Below, piece by piece: positions 6,006-6,038 of a DNA stretch of 6,038 nucleotides (position 1 is the first letter of the stretch; every line of letters begins with the position of its first letter). The stretch lies in contig JAISDG010000051.1 of assembly GCA_031265015.1 (NCBI GenBank), positions 1 through 6,038 on the forward strand, given 5' to 3'. The notes under the pieces are model-generated. The model did not search any database. It was not told the DNA's origin and saw only the letters and a program-made list of their open reading frames with translations. Origin of the DNA: Spirochaetaceae bacterium. Lineage in GTDB: Bacteria; Spirochaetota; Spirochaetia; Treponematales; Breznakiellaceae. The position numbers and the translations under genes were made by a program.

Positions 6006-6038
6006 ATGGTTAACCTGAAAATAAACGGTATTTCCCTC
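6006..6038 (+). CDS. hydA: N-terminus of the probable [FeFe]-hydrogenase catalytic subunit HydA/HndD (partial)
   Basis: Eleven codons are visible (MVNLKINGISL) before the window ends. A beta-strand of the type 'xxLxINGxxx' is how the plant-type [2Fe-2S] ferredoxin domain of HydA and NuoG begins. With hydC, hndB and hydB directly upstream in the order seen in Hnd and HydABC operons, the expected product is the H-cluster subunit. None of the diagnostic H-cluster motifs lies within the window, so a NuoG-like protein or a formate dehydrogenase alpha subunit, which start in the same way, cannot be excluded. The gene begins 17 bases after the hydB stop and has an excellent ribosome site. Confidence 0.72.
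   Translation, partial: MVNLKINGISL

Noticed and set aside
1..6038. CRISPR arrays, insertion sequences, tRNA or rRNA genes
   Set aside because: I saw no regularly spaced repeats, transposase-like frames with terminal repeats, or recognisable RNA genes; nearly the whole window is occupied by assigned coding regions.

Overview
The window is bacterial, moderately GC-rich by eye, and densely coded on the + strand; I support no gene on the - strand. It joins the end of a cell-envelope gene group to the start of an operon for an NAD(P)-linked, multi-subunit [FeFe]-hydrogenase. The combination suggests a strictly anaerobic, fermentative or hydrogen-metabolising bacterium with peptidoglycan. The protein flavour reminds me of gut spirochaetes (Treponema-like), but that is recall, not a search, and Clostridia-like or other anaerobes remain possible.

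Region 1 (1-2553), envelope/lipid genes. The last 39 codons of an unidentified charged, Ala/Lys-rich protein (possibly PspA/IM30-like) overlap by 3 bases a cytoplasmic glycerophosphodiester phosphodiesterase that starts with GTG. This gene in turn overlaps by 13 bases murJ, the lipid II flippase of peptidoglycan synthesis. The tight overlaps indicate one transcript with translational coupling.

Region 2 (2554-2654), the only sizeable intergenic gap. It has no convincing intrinsic terminator. It does hold an extended -10 promoter candidate, and a perfect 6-bp inverted repeat lies immediately upstream of it, in the place expected for an operator.

Region 3 (2655-6038, running off the end), hydrogenase operon. 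The order is hydC (NuoE/HndA-like [2Fe-2S] subunit), a small stand-alone HATPase protein, hndB (a small thioredoxin-like [2Fe-2S] protein), hydB (NuoF/HndC-like flavin and Fe-S subunit with extra N- and C-terminal cluster domains), and the first 11 codons of what is almost certainly hydA/hndD, the catalytic [FeFe] subunit. This matches the Hnd/HydABC type of hydrogenase, in which FMN in HydB couples NAD(P)H and reduced ferredoxin to H2 production or the reverse. The least understood parts are the HATPase gene inside the operon, HndB with only three cysteines, and the possible operator.
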